A stretch of DNA of 48,591 nucleotides, from positions 1 to 48,591 of IMG/VR virus record IMGVR_UViG_3300034018_001336; one strand, written 5' to 3'. The notes under the pieces are model-generated. The model made no database searches, was not told the origin of the DNA, and saw only the letters and a list, made by a program, of their open reading frames with translations. Positions 46,730-48,591 of this stretch are shown here, piece after piece. Source of the DNA: a virus. Both the position numbers and the translations under genes were made by a program. Position 1 is the stretch's first letter. The number at the start of each line of letters is the position of its first letter.

Positions 46730-48591
46730 ATGAGTTTCAAAGAACCGAGTAAAGTCTGGAATGTGGTGAGCGCCATGCTTGAGGCAGAACAGCCTCGATC
46801 TCGCAACCGCGCCCGCATCAACGCGACGTTCAACGGCAACCCTCCCTACAGCGATGAGGAGGCTCGGGACAACCGCATCCAGACCAACGTGAACTTCCTG
46901 GAAGGCACCCGGATCATCCATGCCTCCCGCCAGCAGTTCACCAACGCGTTCCTGAAACCGCAGAATTACTTCTCGGTTGGTCTCGATATCGGCCCCCGCG
47001 ACAAGCGCACCCAGTGGGGCAACATCATCACGAAGCAGCTGAACCGCATAATGAAGCGGTCTCCGAAATACTCCACGGTCTTGGAGTCTCAGTTTGCGGC
47101 CACCGTGCTTCACGGTATCGGCCCCGTCACCTGGCTTCGTGATCGCGACTGGTGCCCATCGGCTCGCGGCACCGAGGACATTCTGGTCCCGACGAACACG
47201 CTGACCACGATGGAGAACCTGTCGCACTTCGCGATCTACACGTCCTTCACGGCAGCGGACCTCATCCGAATGACCCGGGGCGAGAACGTGGACCCCGGCT
47301 GGAATCTGAAGCTCGTGAACCAGCTGCTGGCCAACATGATCCAGAACGAGGCGACCAGTCTCCAGGTGAACGACTGGTCTGGCCAATACTTCCCCGAGAA
47401 GGTTGAGGAAGATTTCAAGGAGAACTCTGGCTACTGGGGTTCCGACGCGACGCCGGTGCTGCGCTGCTACGATTTCTACTTCCTGGACACGACCAGCGAC
47501 GACCCCTCTTGGCGCCGCCGGATCATCGTGGACCAGTACAACAGCGGCATCGGCAATATGCAGACCGCCGGCCAGTGGCTCTTCGATGCCGGCGACCGGT
47601 GCTACGGCCGGGATATCTTCGAGTTGATGCACGTCCAGTTTGCCGACGGCGCTGTCGTGCCGCCGTTCCGCTGGCACTCGGTGCGTTCACTGGGCTACCT
47701 GCTTTACGCGGTCTGTCACCTCCAGAACCGGCTACGCTGCAAATTCACGGACTCTGTGTTCGAGCAGATGCTTTGGCTCTTCCGCAACGTCGCCGAGGGT
47801 GACGCTGAGCGGATGGAGAAGATCGACCTGTTCAACATGGGTGTGATTCCCGAGGGGCTCTCATGGGTTCCGCAGTCTGAGCGCCACGTCGTGGATTACA
47901 CGATGCTGTCGGGTGCCATGACTATGCACCGGCAGATCATGGCCGAATCCAGCGCGGCCTACACGCAGGACGTCAACGACGGTTCCTCGAAGGAACTGAC
48001 AGCGACCGAGGTGATGGCCCGCGTGAATAACGCCAACGCGCTGATGGGCTCGATGCTGACCCGCGCCTACACCCAGCAGACCTTCCAGTACCGCGAGATC
48101 GCTCGCCGGTTCTGCACGATTGATCACCCCGACTGCGTTCAGTTTCGCCGCAAGTGCGAGGTCGAAGGCGTTGACCCATCCGTCTGGAACAACCTGGACA
48201 GCTGGGACATCATGCCTGAGCGCGTTATGGGCTCCGGCAACAAGATGCTGGAGATCGCGCAGGCTGACCGACTCATGGCCATCCGGCCGCTGCTGGCACC
48301 GGATTCACAGGCCGAGGTGGTTCACATGTATGTCGAGGCCAACACCGACGATCCCCTCCTGGCGAACCGGCTGGCACCGGTGGACAACAAGCCGGTCTCC
48401 CCGGCCGTCGAGCGCGCTACGCTGGCTTGGGGCACACTCATCGACGGTCAGCCGGTGGTTATCGCCAGCGCGATCAATCGGCCCGAGTACATCCAGACGC
48501 TCCTGCAAATGCTCGGGGCGTCGATCGGCAAGATCGAGCAGGCTGGTGGTATGCCGACCATGGAGCGTGTGATGGGCTTGGCGAACGTGAT
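46730..48591 (+). CDS. Portal protein, N-terminal part (continues at 1-536)
   Basis: The frame runs open to the end of the window and continues at base 1. Starts MSFKEPSKVWNVVSAMLEAE; a short AGGT site precedes the ATG. The core includes VNFLEGTRIIHASRQQF, PVLRCYDFYFLD, VPPFRWHSVRSLGYLLYAVC and a C-terminal helix (SKELTATEVMARVNN) typical of dodecameric podovirus portals of about 750 residues. It forms the DNA gate at one capsid vertex, contacting terminase, scaffold and tail. A linear reading misses it because no stop lies in the window. Confidence 0.88.
   Translation, partial: MSFKEPSKVWNVVSAMLEAEQPRSRNRARINATFNGNPPYSDEEARDNRIQTNVNFLEGTRIIHASRQQFTNAFLKPQNYFSVGLDIGPRDKRTQWGNIITKQLNRIMKRSPKYSTVLESQFAATVLHGIGPVTWLRDRDWCPSARGTEDILVPTNTLTTMENLSHFAIYTSFTAADLIRMTRGENVDPGWNLKLVNQLLANMIQNEATSLQVNDWSGQYFPEKVEEDFKENSGYWGSDATPVLRCYDFYFLDTTSDDPSWRRRIIVDQYNSGIGNMQTAGQWLFDAGDRCYGRDIFELMHVQFADGAVVPPFRWHSVRSLGYLLYAVCHLQNRLRCKFTDSVFEQMLWLFRNVAEGDAERMEKIDLFNMGVIPEGLSWVPQSERHVVDYTMLSGAMTMHRQIMAESSAAYTQDVNDGSSKELTATEVMARVNNANALMGSMLTRAYTQQTFQYREIARRFCTIDHPDCVQFRRKCEVEGVDPSVWNNLDSWDIMPERVMGSGNKMLEIAQADRLMAIRPLLAPDSQAEVVHMYVEANTDDPLLANRLAPVDNKPVSPAVERATLAWGTLIDGQPVVIASAINRPEYIQTLLQMLGASIGKIEQAGGMPTMERVMGLANV
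48465..48591. repeat. Terminal direct repeat, right copy
   Basis: Identical to 1-127; see that entry. The right copy is the continuation of the portal frame. Confidence 0.95.

Noticed and set aside
1-48591. Integrase, DNA polymerase, RNA polymerase, reverse transcriptase or tRNA genes
   Set aside because: None recognised in any frame by motif. tRNA genes were looked for only by eye, so a tRNA-specific covariance search could change this point.

Overview
This window is a complete tailed-phage genome of podovirus type, opened at an arbitrary point. Bases 1-127 are identical to bases 48465-48591, so the contig is circular (or circularly permuted) with about 48,464 unique bases. The portal gene crosses the join: its N-terminal part is at 46730-48591 and its C-terminal part is at 1-536. 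The sequence is GC-rich. The host cannot be named from the sequence. A small lipoprotein and an XhlA/holin-like pair point to a Gram-negative host. I see no integrase, DNA polymerase, RNA polymerase, tRNA gene or CRISPR array, so the phage looks virulent and dependent on host polymerases.

Layout. (1) 43889-48591 plus 1-2040, plus strand: large terminase, SSB, two small proteins, portal, one small protein, scaffold, ending in an intrinsic terminator at 2068-2103. (2) 2037-8057, minus strand, read from the major capsid gene: capsid, small virion proteins, a YadA-like tail fibre, then a lysis cluster. (3) 8268-12718: a ribbon-helix-helix regulator divergent from an SF2 helicase, VRR-NUC nuclease and primase-helicase operon. 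(4) 12719-13271: a G-rich, repeat-rich candidate replication origin. (5) 13272-13613, minus strand: a lone 113-residue protein, divergent from the plus-strand operon 13729-18258 (JAB-domain protein, many small proteins, endolysin, Tad2-like anti-Thoeris protein, HU-like protein), which ends in a strong terminator. (6) 18410-24655, minus strand: a tightly overlapped operon of about 22 genes led by a RecT-like annealing protein and a PD-(D/E)XK exonuclease. (7) 24701-43845, minus strand: nozzle-like protein, beta-helix spike, fibre, adaptor, cupin-like protein and three internal (ejection) proteins, the last being a 3107-residue polyvalent protein with an SF2 helicase domain that fills 19% of the genome.

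How it fits together. Replication and recombination would rely on helicase, VRR-NUC, primase-helicase, SSB, RecT and exonuclease working with host polymerase. The virion plan resembles T7-like podoviruses (adaptor, nozzle, three ejection proteins) but without a phage RNA polymerase, and capsid and portal/scaffold lie in convergent operons on opposite strands.

The most interesting signals are regulatory. Several first genes of operons start 5-10 bases after a -10 element in a common pattern, TTGAC-like, 16-17 bases, nAnnnT, then ATG, which implies nearly leaderless mRNAs. One palindrome at 8485-8498 supplies the -35 element of two crossing divergent promoters beside a ribbon-helix-helix gene, like a genetic switch. 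Two gaps in the plus operon carry homologous double hairpins with compensatory base changes. A piece of tail-fibre repeat has become a separate translationally coupled gene between recT and the exonuclease.
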